Positions 1 through 11,130 are shown, counted from the stretch's first letter. The stretch: DNA of 64,000 nt from Nautilus pompilius (GCA_018389105.1 JACATO010000306.1:781001-845000), one strand, 5' to 3'. Notes: a model not told the origin generated them from the letters alone. Translations and numbers: made by a program.

Positions 1-560
1 GGGAGAATGAATTGAAAATGAAGTGGAGAGAGATAAGAAAGAAAAAGAGATGAAAAAAGAAAAATAAGATGTGGACAGAGAAAGTTTAGCAAACGACATG
101 AATGATAAAAAGGGGGAGAAAAATATTAATCCCATGATGTAAAAAAAATGGTAATAGAAAAAGAGAGTGAACGAGAGACGGGGAAAAAAAGGAGAGAAAG
201 GCATAGGGTTAGATGGAAACACAGAGATGGGTAGAGATGGTTGGGAAAGAGATAGACGGAGTGAAGTGGGGAGAGATACAAAGAAAGACATGTGAAAATG
301 AGGAAGCGAAAGATGGCAAAAAAGGAGAGAAAATAAAAGAGAGATGGGAAGAGAAAAGCAAAAAAGAAAGTACACAGAGAAATAAGTGGTGCAAAGGAAA
401 CAAGGTAGGGAAGAGAAAGAAAAGGATCAAATGAGCAAAAGATATAAATGATAAAAAAATAAAATTCTAAAAATACAAAAGATAATCTCAGAGACAGGGA
501 TAAGAAAAAAATCGACTTATGAAAAACAAAAAAAAGTAAAAACACATTTTTTGAAATAAT
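1..560 (+). repeat. Polypurine-rich stretch
   Basis: The plus strand is almost all A and G, with scattered imperfect GAGA, GAAAGAGA and GATGG blocks, so it looks like an old decayed GA tract. Open frames seen on both strands (for example a Ser/Phe/Leu-rich 154-codon frame on the minus strand) are by-products of the base bias: pyrimidine-only codons give S, F, L and P, purine-only codons give K, E, R and G. No gene is supported. Long purine tracts can form triplex DNA, but that is inference. Confidence 0.7.
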
Positions 561-984
561 TTTCCAAAAATCAGTTGGGCTCAGCTGCAAGGAGAAAATC
601 TTCTGTTGTGTTTTCTTTAATTTCGTATTTCCAACAAAATAGTAATTAGTTATTGAGCCTCTTTCATAACAAAAAAAACAAAAATATTTATATTGTTATG
701 TTTTTGGTCCAAAAAATACAGACAAATGAATAATAGATTGTTTCAAAGTGCATATTATTTCACAATTGAAGAGAAACACGCTAGAAAATTTAAAAAATAA
801 AAAAACATAAATCATCAAACTTGAACTCAACATGTCTTTGTTCTATCAGGTTACCACCTGCCGTCTTTTTAAACAGTGAAAAATGACGGCTATTTCACGC
901 ACGCTCACATCTCGTCTTCTATCAAAAATAACTGTCGTCAGTGTTTAATAATGTTTATCGATCTGTACAAAAGGTTCCTCAAAG
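561..984. other. AT-rich spacer
   Basis: Plain AT-rich DNA between the purine stretch and the minisatellite. I see no open frame, splice pair or promoter cluster. Confidence 0.5.
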
Positions 985-1440
985 TGTCAGCCAGATTACG
1001 AGGATAAAATAAACAGCACACGTAGATATCCACCAACTAACAAAGAAGAAAACAACATATACAGTAAATGTCAGCCAATTAACAAAGAAGAAAACAACAT
1101 ATACAGTAGATGTCAGCCAACTAACAAAGAAAATATCAGATCATAGAGCATACATTGAGTGTCAACCAAATGACAAAGGAAACAACTGATAGCACACATA
1201 CAGTAGATGACAACCATATCACAAATAAGAAAACAGCTTATATAGTGGGTATCAGCCATCTCACAAATAAGAAAACAACATATACTGCAGATGTCAGCCA
1301 ACTAGCAAAAAAGATATCAGATCATAGAGCATACGTTGAATTTCAGCCAACTAACAAAGGAAACACACGTACAGTAGATATCAACCAACTAACAAAAAAG
1401 AAAACACCTTTTAGCACATGTCAAAGTCAAGCAAGATGTA
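985..1440 (+). repeat. 42-bp minisatellite with a 14-residue reading
   Basis: About ten diverged tandem copies of a unit near 42 bp, built around GTCAGCCAACTAACAAAGAAG followed by an AAACAACATATACAGTA-type half. The clearest copies begin near 1025, 1067 and 1109. A longer motif, GATCATAGAGCATAC, recurs at 1139 and 1320, so there is a higher-order level too. Because 42 is a multiple of three, the plus strand reads as a repeated peptide of the form DVSQLTKKKTTYTV. That frame is open from about 1025 to a stop near 1187, and the same peptide continues in another frame from about 1155 to 1490. So it is a noncoding minisatellite that happens to stay open, or a frameshifted relic of a repetitive coding exon. 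Confidence 0.75.
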
Positions 1441-2715
1441 TTTTATTCACGTTAAACAAACGTGTTACCTATCATACAGCATGCGTATAGAAGAAAAACC
1501 GCAACTTAAAATGCATCTATATAAATGTGACAAATGACAAAGAAAATCCATGAACAGAACTAGTACACAATTTTGAACAGTAGATTGGCTCAGTAACTTA
1601 AAATGAAATTATATTAGAAGCCTATTTTAAAATTTATTTATTTTTATAATTTATTGATGGTGTTAGGAAAACAATGGAACAAATATATTAAACAGAGTTA
1701 AATTATAGTACATAATGAAACAATAATGTTCTTTCTGTCTTTGTCAACATGCTTATTTTAGACCATTTATCAACATTCAAGAAATCAAAAAAATATATAA
1801 GTACAGTATTCTAGCATGTATATTTACTGTTGACCTAATAACAGTCGTAATCACGTGTACAGATGCCCAACAGAAGAAATAAAACTGATTGTAATAACGT
1901 AGACACGTATATTGTTAGAGAATAAAGAAAAAATCACGTTATATTCCCACATAATAAAAAAAAACTTTATGTTACGTTTCATGTATCACAGTTTGCCTGT
2001 CATACCTTTTATAACAGTTTAACTACAGCGCTCTCATCATGTTATATATCGTGTATCAGTGCACATAGCTTTTATGTTCTGTTAGTCAGTCTCGCTAGCA
2101 TTGGTATTACATCCCCAGGTATCTCGAGTGAACTTTCTGCTGACATAGTAGCGTAAAGCACAACTCTTGGTCCACTTATATATATATCAGTTCATTAGCG
2201 AAGTTCTCGCTTTTGTTTTATCTTAGTTCATTGATTACGTACTACTAGCATTACATAAATGTTACCTCTCGTATATCAATCCGTTATCTAGTAATATAAC
2301 TCTTGTGTTTTCTCGAATACTTGTTTTGTACAGAGGAATCGCGGATATCCTAGAAGGTGCTGGAACTTTTTTGATTTGGATTCAACGTAAGCAACAAAAA
2401 AAAAAAAAATTTACAACACACTTTTGGCCTCGCTCCTGCTAATCACGATAATCCGACTTCTATCGAGAAAATAGCGCTGTGTTTATCGACTCCTTTTGGC
2501 GTATAGAGAAACCAAAATAAAAACATTAAAGCAAACTGGCACTCTGGTCTGCGAGGTTGCTGATTTTTTTCACCACTGCTCACCAATATCCTCCTTCAAA
2601 TCGGGCCTAGATATAGTTTATACATCTATATTGCTTATTTTATTTTTCTTGGTATCTGGAAATAATCATTTTTATTCTCCAGATATGAAACATTCAACTA
2701 ATTTTGTATTTAAAA
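1441..2715. other. AT-rich spacer
   Basis: No supported gene. It holds short AT-rich frames and an A13 run near 2397. Nothing else stands out. Confidence 0.5.
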
Positions 2716-2884
<169 letters not shown>

Positions 2885-3096
2885 ACTCGCAAATCATTTT
2901 ATGAAATAAGTTTTTGAAAAATATAAATTCATTTCTGTTCACACTTTAAGTGTGGTTTGTTTTTGACAGTGAGTTGCAATATACAGATTCATGGAAACTT
3001 TCCAATAGAAATTCTTTCTCTCTTTCTCTTTCTTTGTAATTCATCGCATTTAGATGTGGGTTTAGTTGGCCTGCAGGTGTCTCGTTTCACACCGTA

Positions 3097-3195
3097 CACG
3101 CACGCACGCACGCACACACACACACACACACACACAACACACACACACACACTCACTCTCTCTCTCTCCCTTTCTCTCTCTTTCTCTCTCTCTCC
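3097..3195 (+). repeat. Compound (CGCA)n-(CA)n-(TC)n microsatellite
   Basis: ACGC repeats run into CA repeats, with one slip (CAACA near 3137), then into TC repeats with CCC/TTT interruptions. Confidence 0.95.
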
Positions 3196-3339
3196 TAGTG
3201 AATTTTTTAAAACTCCCCTTCTGTTATTGCCAGGAAACAATCTTTATTAATAAATACACACATAATGAGCTATTTGATGTTTCTAGGCTTGAAGATATAC
3301 AAAATAAATCGCGTCTGTATTGTTGTTTTCACTGATTCC

Positions 3340-3700
3340 TTTATGTACTTCGCGCGAGAGGATAACATTCGGCTTGTCGTGTGAAAGATCCAAGATAGCG
3401 CCGTGTGAGTGCCGTCCGTGCCCAGACAGACAGACAGGCAAACAGATAACTATCAAGCATTCAGCGTGCACCAACTATCCATAAATGCATTTTTACGAGC
3501 AAGTCATATTAACAGCAACACCGTCCTCCGCTTGTTACCGTGGCATTGTTCACCGCGTGAGATTTCCTGGAAAACCCTGGCAGCGCTCAGAAATCTGTCG
3601 CAGCAAACGGGCCGTACACCGCGTACAGTACGCGCACAATCAACGAGGATAAATTACAATTGATTGCGAGTCGACTGTTAGCGACAACAAACCAGTTTCC
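3340..3700. other. CpG-richer island, no gene assigned
   Basis: Noticeably more C, G and CpG than the flanks. An 84-codon plus-strand frame (3409-3663) crosses it but starts at a non-ATG codon inside an ACAG repeat and has no splice support. A CATAAATGCATTTTTACGA stretch near 3481 resembles AT-rich homeodomain sites. A conserved noncoding element or a decayed exon are both possible. Confidence 0.3.
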
Positions 3701-3848
3701 GGCTATAAAAGAAAGGCCTTCAAAAAATATCGCAAGAAAATATGCCGTAGTATTTAGACCGCATAGATAAGAAAACTTCTCAGATTTATATAAAAGAAAA
3801 ATATTAATTAAAAAATATAATAATACTGGGTTAATTACCCAGATAAAG

Positions 3849-3890
3849 TTACGTCACGAGCGAAACTGCTAGTTTTTGTATATGACGTCA
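3849..3890. promoter_or_regulatory. Pair of CRE-like sites
   Basis: TTACGTCA at 3849-3856 and a full palindromic TGACGTCA at 3883-3890, 27 bases apart. This is the CREB/ATF family consensus. No TATA box or start codon with good context follows closely, so a distal element is as likely as a promoter. Confidence 0.4.
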
Positions 3891-4387
3891 GCAGAAGATC
3901 CGGTCAGGTGCTGAGTGGAGGACAAAGAGGTCCGTTGTAATAATAACATTAGTTAGTCTTTACATTATATACATTGGATTGAATCCAAGAGAGAGAAATA
4001 TATATAAAACAAAAAAAATATTATTTATCAATTAAAGAAAAAACAATTGGAAGTTATTTAAATTATATTTACTCTTTAAATTTATTTATTTAACAAAACA
4101 AATATAAAATAACAGCAAGTTTTTATCTCGGCATCATTGAAGCCACAAATTTCATTTGCATAACCGAATGATTTCAAAAAATCTTTGTCTGTACATTATT
4201 AGATGAAACCATTCATGAATTCTATCACCTACAAAGCAACTTATTTATTTTATCGTTTTTAAAAGCATCTTTTAAAAATATTTTGATTTAAATTAAATTT
4301 ATATGTAGAAAGTAATGACGTGGATAAATTGACATCAGACTAAACAAAATCACGCACCTGGCAAACGTTGACAAATATATTGTCTAA

Positions 4388-4792
4388 ATGTCTGGTCTAC
4401 TACCATTGATTTTATCTTTACTTTTCATGATTGTTCAAAAGACGGCGATTCAGTCGTTTTCGAAAAGCTTCTCGACAATGTTAAGAACTGCCACTGCTCT
4501 AGCAAAGTTATGTCTTGAAGGAGTGTCTGAGATATTTTTCAACAGTTTCACCACATTGCAATTAGGTCATTTTTTTATGTGGCTACTTCTATCCTATGAG
4601 CATGGAAAATGTTGTGTGCATGCTGATATAGAGAAGAAAACGCAAATCAATAGGGATTATCTAGCAGCATTGTTGAGCACATCTATAATTGATCGAAACT
4701 CACCAGATATAAAGGATTGTGGAACAGCGTGTTTCAAAATAGCGCTTTTTTTTGTTTATTCACATAACATCATATCAGAAACTGAACCTTAA
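4388..4792 (+). CDS. Unrecognised 134-residue open frame, hydrophobic N-terminus
   Basis: I do not recognise this product. It begins with ATG and is the longest frame in the window. Residues 4-16 are strongly hydrophobic (LLPLILSLLFMIV), as in a signal peptide or anchor, and a second hydrophobic run lies at about 59-70. Five cysteines sit at 42, 75, 76, 111 and 115, and the C-terminal third is charged and polar. An AATAAA polyadenylation signal lies at 4876-4881, 84 bases after the stop. Against it: base -3 of the start context is T, GC is close to background, and a frame this long is expected roughly once in several windows of this composition by chance. It could be a small secreted or membrane protein, a terminal exon, or nothing. 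Confidence 0.25.
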   Translation: MSGLLPLILSLLFMIVQKTAIQSFSKSFSTMLRTATALAKLCLEGVSEIFFNSFTTLQLGHFFMWLLLSYEHGKCCVHADIEKKTQINRDYLAALLSTSIIDRNSPDIKDCGTACFKIALFFVYSHNIISETEP

Positions 4793-4881
4793 AAATCCAA
4801 GTTTTTCCTTTTAAGGAAGTACTATAAATTTTAGTAGTATCGCAGTGTTATTTAATGTTCTTAAGGTAAAGAGACAATAAA

Positions 4882-5314
4882 CATCTAGAGCAGCACACTT
4901 CACTTGGAAGCCAAATTTTAAACAAAATTAATGAATTAAACGTTTTTTGTTTTGATTTGTTTTGTTTGCATGTAATAACCACACGAAACCTTTCAGGTGG
5001 CCTATTTGGACAATTATGCCACGATATGACGAAATACTTAAAATTACACTGCGACCTGTGACAAAATAGATATCTGCGATTTCATATGAATATCATCACT
5101 TAATAGTAAAATCCTCCGACCAAAAAATGTCTGCTTGCATTATGCGATCGTCGGGGTAAAGATAAAAAGAAAAATAGTATTTATTCACTCATCTATGAAT
5201 GGAATGACAATCTTTTAACTGTAATTTGTTAACTTTTATTAAAAGTCAGATTATGATAGCCAACGTAATATTGTCATTTGTCCACTTCGAAACTTTATCT
5301 ACCATCGCTACCGT
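4882..5314. other. AT-rich spacer
   Basis: No gene seen. Ordinary AT-rich sequence leading into the compound trinucleotide repeat. Confidence 0.5.
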
Positions 5315-5385
<71 letters not shown>

Positions 5386-5406
5386 ATAATAATAATAATA
5401 ATAATA

Positions 5407-5473
<67 letters not shown>

Positions 5474-5483
5474 TAATAATAAT
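5315..5483 (+). repeat. Compound (CTA)n-(ATA)n microsatellite
   Basis: About 70 bases of CTA repeat pass without a break into about 100 bases of ATA repeat. There are slips at 5405 (AAATAA) and near 5472 (ATATAAT). The poly-Thr, poly-Leu and poly-Asn frames are artefacts. Confidence 0.95.
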
Positions 5484-5958
5484 ACACGAGAAATTGAGCA
5501 TCATTCAAGTAAAAGTATGTTTCATCCATTCCGCTCAGCCGAAAGAAATTTGTTTTAAATAGCTAAATTAGTTAGTGGTAGAGGAAAAATAAAATAAAGC
5601 ATCTGAAATTTTTCTTATTCTAATCCTTATCTAGTTGCCATCTGTCTGTTTTGTCTATAAGTAAATATTTCTAGTTGCAAGGTACAACGCATTTCGTAAA
5701 CATGTATTGGGTCACCCTTGTTCAGTCAGCCATTGCCTTCCTAACTATATTCGCTGGCAGATAGATTATATTTACATGCATTATTATCGTTCAAGAAATA
5801 AATGCTTTTAAATTTTTAAATAAAATCGTTCTTTAATCGTTTGTGTGCCAAACCATCTCTACAGCTTTACTTACTGCAAACTTTATTTATTCAGCAGAAT
5901 TAAGTGAGAAAACTGAAAATTTTATATTTTATTGGGAAAATTGTTTTAAATACTAATC

Positions 5959-6049
<91 letters not shown>
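5959..6049 (+). repeat. (ATT)n microsatellite
   Basis: About 90 bases of ATT repeat with one lost base (TATAT) near 5988. Confidence 0.95.
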
Positions 6050-6050
<1 letters not shown>

Positions 6051-6723
6051 AAGTAAACGTAGCAAATAGAGGAATCACCTGTTAGTTTACGTTTAATTAA
6101 ATAATTATCAATACGATTCTTGTTCGCAAGAATAACAATGTACAGCGACAGATTTTCTGGAGTAAGAAAACTAAGTCAGGTTCCGCCGGATTATTTCTAT
6201 TAGTGATTACTGAGGACAATTTGGTTGCCCTGAATTTTATATAAACAATGAAGATTACCTCCCTTATCTATAACGAATTACTTTGGATGTTTGACTTTAC
6301 TTCTAATTGCTATTTTAATTATTTGTAATATCGTCTCTTTATTGTAATAAATAAAAAAATATTTTTATTGTCTTCTTAGGAATCAAATGTCAACCGATCC
6401 CTGTAGGTAAACATTTACTGAAATAATCAAATTTGCCACAAAAGTACTAACTAGTACGTGAGGAAATGCCAAATTCAAATTAGAATGTTTTAGCACTAAT
6501 GACATTAACATTAATGCTTAGTCCCGTATTATTAAACTTTAATTCCTAGAGACTTCTCTCTTATTTTAATTTTTACGTAAATTTCGGAAGCAAAGTTTTT
6601 AAAGTGCAACCATTTTCATCGTTAATTTTGAAAGACTACATCTTTTATGTGAGTCAAGATTGCGCCAGAAAAATTGGTTAATTTGCCTTAACGCTTATAC
6701 ACGAACATGTATGTGATGTATAC
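6050..6723. other. AT-rich spacer
   Basis: Nothing recognised. Short frames only. Confidence 0.5.
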
Positions 6724-6775
6724 GTGTGTTGTGTGTGTGTGTGTGGTGTGTGTGTGTGTGTGTGTGTACGTGTGC

Positions 6776-6812
<37 letters not shown>

Positions 6813-6850
6813 CACGTGCGTGCTTGCGTGTGCGTGCGTGTGCGTGTTTG

Positions 6851-6872
<22 letters not shown>
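6724..6872 (+). repeat. Compound (GT)n-(TA)n microsatellite
   Basis: GT repeats with a slip at about 6745 (GTGGTG) and several GTGC/GTAC variants, then about 20 bases of TA and a T run. Val-Cys frames crossing it are artefacts. Confidence 0.95.
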
Positions 6873-6881
<9 letters not shown>

Positions 6882-7589
6882 TATTTTCTTATTGTAAAAG
6901 ATTCTTTTCCAGATCCATTTATCTGCCGTTAATTGTACAAATTCATTTTCACTTATGAATACTTTTGTTTGGCAATCAAATTTCTAGTTTTATTCTAAAA
7001 AATAAAGCAAAGATGTATAATTTATTTCTGACTCCCACCTCCAAAAATTTCTGTCTCACATTCACGACACCATCGTATGGTAACGGTATCTCTTTACAGA
7101 ATGTCTTTTGCTTGGCTCCTTCGTATCTCTCGCTTAGTCTTTTTATCGCTGCTTTTGTACTTTTTAGATACCAAGCTTCATCAAAGCATATTTCGTCGAA
7201 AATTTAAAATTGCTAATTATATATATATATATATATATAAATTTTCCGTTTATTTTAGATTATAAAATTAATTCGCTCAGTTTAACTTAAGATCTATAGG
7301 TTATAGTAATGTACTTTGTATTGCAGTTCGTTTTTTCGTAAAACTTGAATAAAATCTAGGAATAAATAATTTTAATATGTTTAATAACTTTAGGCAGCTG
7401 TTTGATTTATATGAGACACGTGTTTTAAGAATGATTTGCATATGCGATGGAAAGTGGTTAGATGGTCAGAACAACTGTTGCTTCATACCGCTCACGTTAC
7501 TGTCTCCTTTCATACCCTGCCCTCAACAGCTTGTCATGATTTCTGACGCAAGAGTAACCGCCCTTAGATAGTTAATCTTTAGTTGCGAA
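6873..7589. other. AT-rich spacer with short frames
   Basis: Plus-strand frames of 60-80 codons occur, including an ATG frame at 7377-7571 (64 codons), but start context, splice signals and composition do not support a gene. A short (AT)n lies at 7216-7240. Confidence 0.4.
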
Positions 7590-7880
7590 CCACGCCAAAA
7601 ATTCCAGTAGAGACTTGAAAACGACCGTTTGTATGGCTGGCAGCAGTAAAGGTCTGTGCTCGACAGTGATGTAATCCTATCTGGTAGAAACCGTTTCAGA
7701 CATCACTGCTGACCAATGAAAAACAATGCAGCGCAACAATAGCTTTATTTGAAAGAAAAGAAAGCATATTTACTTGTAGCGGCGTTGCCGTGTTGGGATG
7801 CGGGAGTTGTCGCGACATGGCTGAGCCCATCCAAAAGCGCGGATGAACGCAGCAACAATATCAACGGAAAGCGGCTGTGT
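7590..7880. other. GC-richer island with CCAAT and SOX-like motifs
   Basis: This patch stands out from AT-rich flanks. GACCAATGA near 7710 contains a CCAAT core. AACAATG and AACAATAG, within 20 bases of each other near 7723-7741, match the ACAAT core of SOX-type HMG boxes. Two well-placed ATGs (near 7633 and 7818) open only very short frames. A regulatory element is the most natural reading. Confidence 0.3.
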
Positions 7881-9135
7881 GAAGAGAACACATTTTTAAA
7901 ATCTGCCTTTAAAAAGATGAGTTAACTATAATATCAGCGTTGCTTATTAAAGTTTAAAATTAACGGAGACTCAGTTTGTGAAATGGAAACGTTGGACATC
8001 CGATGCCAGTCTGTTTACTCGTTCTTGAATAAAAACTGGTGGATCACTTTGAGTCAGGGAGTTAGTAGTTGGACTGCATCCCCTTTTTCTTTTTTTTTAA
8101 GTTTATGAAATGATATCATTAAAGCTGAACAAAATCATAAACGCTAAGGTTCAGTCCTAAAAAGCAAGAAAATGCTATGCCTCCAATATATTTATAAAAA
8201 TTGTTTATTTGACTGTAACTGAAAATTTTAAGTAAAATTAAGAATTGATAAATTTGTCTAATATTTTGGGGTGTTATTTATTGTTTTCTAAGTATTTTGT
8301 GTGAATTTTGAAAAAGGTAAATAATGTGATCGTTAAAAAAGATAATAAAACATATGCACAAATAAAATAAATAAATAAATGCAGTTTAACAGAGAGGGTT
8401 CAAAAGCATCGCCTTGTATGAGGCAAGTAAAAGGTAAGGGTTCGCATTTGTGCTAACCTGCTTGCAATACCTGAGTTTGCAGAACAATGATGATTAAATT
8501 TCGGGAGAGGTATTGTTTAGAGAACATTTACTATCTGCCAGATAGGGTTTTCATGAAAGACGGTCGGCAAAAGAGGTAAAAAGGGAAACACAAACTTGAG
8601 TAGAGAAACAAAAAGCAACAGAGAGAAAAGAGATAGTTTCAAAGATAACATGAAAATCTTCAAATATTAATTTGGCAACTTTGACATTCTTAATGACCCA
8701 TTACGGTGTGAGAAAAAAAGAGAATGGTCAGGTCTAAAATCAAAATAGTTTTCAATATACAGTTAGCAATTCTCACAAAGAGTTGTACATATTATCGACA
8801 ATTATTACTGGAAACTCCAGTTATTTTCTGAAAGGAGGTTTCTCAGAAACGTATTTGTTCAGATCGGTGTATCGAGTTTACGCCGAGGTTCAGCCTGTAC
8901 TGGCTAAATGCGCAGTCGGTGGGTGTGGGAGCGAACGGCAGATGAGAACAACTAACACCTGTCTTTTTTGAATCGAATAAATGAAGAAAATATCTGATAC
9001 GTAATATACAAGTTAAGCTAATCTGAAACAATGGTTGCCTTGGTACGCTTTAAAAAGAAATACGGGTAGAAATCACTGATTCCAAGGGAGATAATTTCTG
9101 CAGAAGTCAAGCACATTATTTGGAGGTATGGGGTG
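7881..9135. other. AT-rich spacer
   Basis: No gene supported. It contains an (AAAT)n run near 8364-8380 and a 62-codon plus-strand frame at 8783-8971 without splice or start support. Confidence 0.45.
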
Positions 9136-9426
9136 ATGGGGGTCCCTGCACGTGAAAAGTCCCGCAAACCCCCTGGCAGCTCCCAGGAGCCAGTCAGTTG
9201 TGGGAGAGAAAGACGTCTGGGAGAAAGCTCATATTTGAATTTTATTTTTGCTTTTCTTTATGTCTCATTTGAAATTAACTCGGTGCTAAGGAGACAAGTT
9301 GTGTGGCGAGGGAGGGCCGTTGGGGTTCCATTCACGCAGAAATGCCTCGCGAGCTTGTTTAAAGGCGAATTAAAAAAAAAACCCATTCAATATTCTAATT
9401 CAATACGTCAGCAATTTATTCTTTGA
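9136..9426 (+). CDS. Unrecognised 96-residue open frame in a GC-rich patch
   Basis: I do not recognise the product. The first ATG, at 9136, has G at -3 and G at +4, an acceptable context. The N-terminal third is basic and rich in Pro, Ser, Arg and Glu (MGVPAREKSRKPPGSSQEP). A hydrophobic run follows (about residues 37-48), then a basic C-terminus. The first 100 bases and about 9290-9350 are richer in GC than the surroundings; the part between is background AT. It may be a chance frame over conserved noncoding DNA, since a GC-rich stretch continues downstream to the exon at 10090. Confidence 0.18.
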   Translation: MGVPAREKSRKPPGSSQEPVSCGRERRLGESSYLNFIFAFLYVSFEINSVLRRQVVWRGRAVGVPFTQKCLASLFKGELKKKPIQYSNSIRQQFIL

Positions 9427-9589
9427 GCAAAATTTGCAGAAAAGTATTTCATTGAAAACTGGCACGCATTCATTTTCCGCTTCTCTGATAAAAAGAGAAA
9501 GAAAATTTATAAAAACAGAAGTTCACCTGGAGCTGAGGCAAACATTAAAAAAGAAAAAGAAAATGCCCGAGCTGCGCACAAAAGGTACA

Positions 9590-10081
9590 AGTCATACTGC
9601 ACCGGGTGGATTGTTTTAGCTGTGGACATCCTGGTATTGTTCTACCCCAGCTCCGCGGTTCTTTCCATGTTGTTATTCCAAGCCTTGGTTGCAATTCTTT
9701 CGGCCGCCAACATTTCTGACGGATGCACAAGTTGGTGTGGGGTGAAAGGCAAACACCTGGGGGTGGTGGACACTAGTGTGGGGTAGCGGAGCCATCGGGT
9801 CTCTTTGTAACCCTGCCGGACGCCCCAGGGGTCTGCCCCGACATCTCTACCGCACCTGGCAACTCGTAGGGGCCCTTCTACGTAATTAACGGCCTCGTTC
9901 GCTGACCAGGCCTAGACAAAGAGTTCGAGCGGGCGTCATCGCCTTTAGAATTGCTCTCTTTTATTGTTAGCGGCTTGCTTAAATTAGTTGGGAAACGACT
10001 TGTCCATGTTAGTTGGGGCCAGACATTCTAGGGTCTGACACTCTACCTACCTACCCGTGTAGCTCACACACTGCTCTGTCT
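9590..10081. other. GC-rich flank upstream of the 10.1-kb exon
   Basis: A long GC-richer stretch leading into the exon's polypyrimidine tract. One frame near 9612-9720 has a zinc-knuckle-like CFSCGHPG, but the rest of the CCHC pattern is missing. Such flanks of developmental-gene exons are often conserved noncoding sequence; that is inference here. Confidence 0.3.
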
Positions 10082-10089
10082 CCTTCCAG

Positions 10090-10251
10090 TCAGGTCCAGC
10101 TGTGAACCAGGGTGCCACCCAAACCCTTTCTACCCCGTGAGGTCGCTGATGCCACCGGAGCGGGCACAGCACGAACATTCTGCATCCATGCTGCAGTGCC
10201 CAACGAGCCACCCCAGCGAGCAAGAAATGAGCGAACTCGGCTCCAGCGACG
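10090..10251 (+). CDS. Candidate internal coding exon (54 codons, phase 1-1)
   Basis: The best-supported exon in the window. A pyrimidine tract (CTGCTCTGTCTCCTTCCAG) ends at 10089, and a strong donor, GGTAAGTG, begins at 10252. Between them 162 bases are open in one frame, with the first split codon completed by TC and a single G left at the end, so the exon is symmetric. The peptide starts RSSCEPGCHPNPFYPVRS and ends EQEMSELGSSD; it is rich in Pro, Ser, His, Glu and Cys and looks disordered. In-frame stops lie just outside at 10029 and about 10281. Third positions are mostly G or C, against an AT-rich background. Low-complexity Ser/Pro/His linkers are common in transcription factors, but I cannot name a family. 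The minus strand is open over the same stretch (10090-10488), but I find no matching splice pair there. Confidence 0.55.
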
Positions 10252-10906
10252 GTAAGTGTTTTCTAGCTTCACCCAATTTGTAGAAAACTCTCTCCACCTT
10301 TCTCTTGCCTGTATCGTGGAGCATTGAGAGCTTCCCACGTCGACAGTCTTCCAAATATTCCAGCTCACTGCAAAGATAACACTTGATAGTGGATTTTTGC
10401 ACCACACTATCCGCACGGAAACTCTCTCGGTAATCACAAAATGATATGTTTTATTTAATGTTGATGAATACTTCTTGTATACAGCCAACCCTTTTTAAAG
10501 TCTTTAGGTTACTTATCTTTTCACATTTCCTTTATCTCCATGTTACCTGCTTCATATCTTTTCTCACCTTGACCAAGTATCTATGTTACTTTCTCCTTAT
10601 CACTTCTTTAAACTCCCGTTTAACACCGCTTTAGCATTGAAAACCTATCATCAGTCCTGTTGCCTTCAGATCGTTCTTAAGATGTTCTTTCTCACATTTA
10701 CTGCCTCATCACAAACGAATCCTGTTTTAAATTTCACTTTGAAGTTTGAACGTCTAATAACCTTCATCACGTGTATTGTATAGTCATCTTTACACCTAAT
10801 TAAACAGAAAAGTTGTGTACTTTTGATTGATTGTTTATATATATGTCATATATAATAGACGTCCAGCCACAGACTCTGGAATCTTATTTACGAATCGAAC
10901 GTATTG
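10252..10906. other. Putative intron start and AT-rich spacer
   Basis: If the 10.1-kb exon is real, this is the beginning of its downstream intron. Short T-rich plus-strand frames (10446-10783) have no support. Confidence 0.35.
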
Positions 10907-11130
10907 GGTCACATAGTGACCAAAGTAGGTAACCAGCTAGCGGTGAATCGTGCGCCGCTGTCCGTCCAGGAAGCACTCGCGCGCGTGCGACAGAAGGTGC
11001 GTGCGCACAACTGACGCGCAAATAAATTAACTCTGACCGAAACCGGACCTGGTTCAGCTGAGAAGGCACCGCCACGTGGTCATTTCTATAAAAGTGACCA
11101 GCTAAGTGACCAGGTTCGTGTCACACGTGT
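10907..11130 (+). promoter_or_regulatory. Candidate TATA promoter with GTGACC motifs and E-boxes
   Basis: A clear TATA box, TATAAAAG, lies at 11087-11094. Upstream, GGTCAC-ATA-GTGACC at 10907-10921 is a perfect inverted repeat with a 3-base spacer. Two direct copies of AGTGACCAG follow the TATA box at 11093-11101 and 11105-11113. E-boxes sit at 11072-11079 (CCACGTGG) and 11123-11130 (ACACGTGT). The GGTCA core is the nuclear-receptor half-site, and CACGTG binds bHLH-zip factors of the USF/Myc/TFE type. Transcription would start near 11117-11125. The first ATG downstream, at 11157, opens a 14-residue hydrophobic peptide (MTVWSVLPMLLFLQ) that resembles a signal peptide start but stops at once. 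The patch is CpG-rich with many GCGCG runs. Confidence 0.45.

Noticed and set aside
9612..9720. CFSCGHPG zinc-knuckle-like peptide
   Set aside because: The remaining His/Cys of a CCHC knuckle is absent at the needed spacing and there is no retroelement frame around it.
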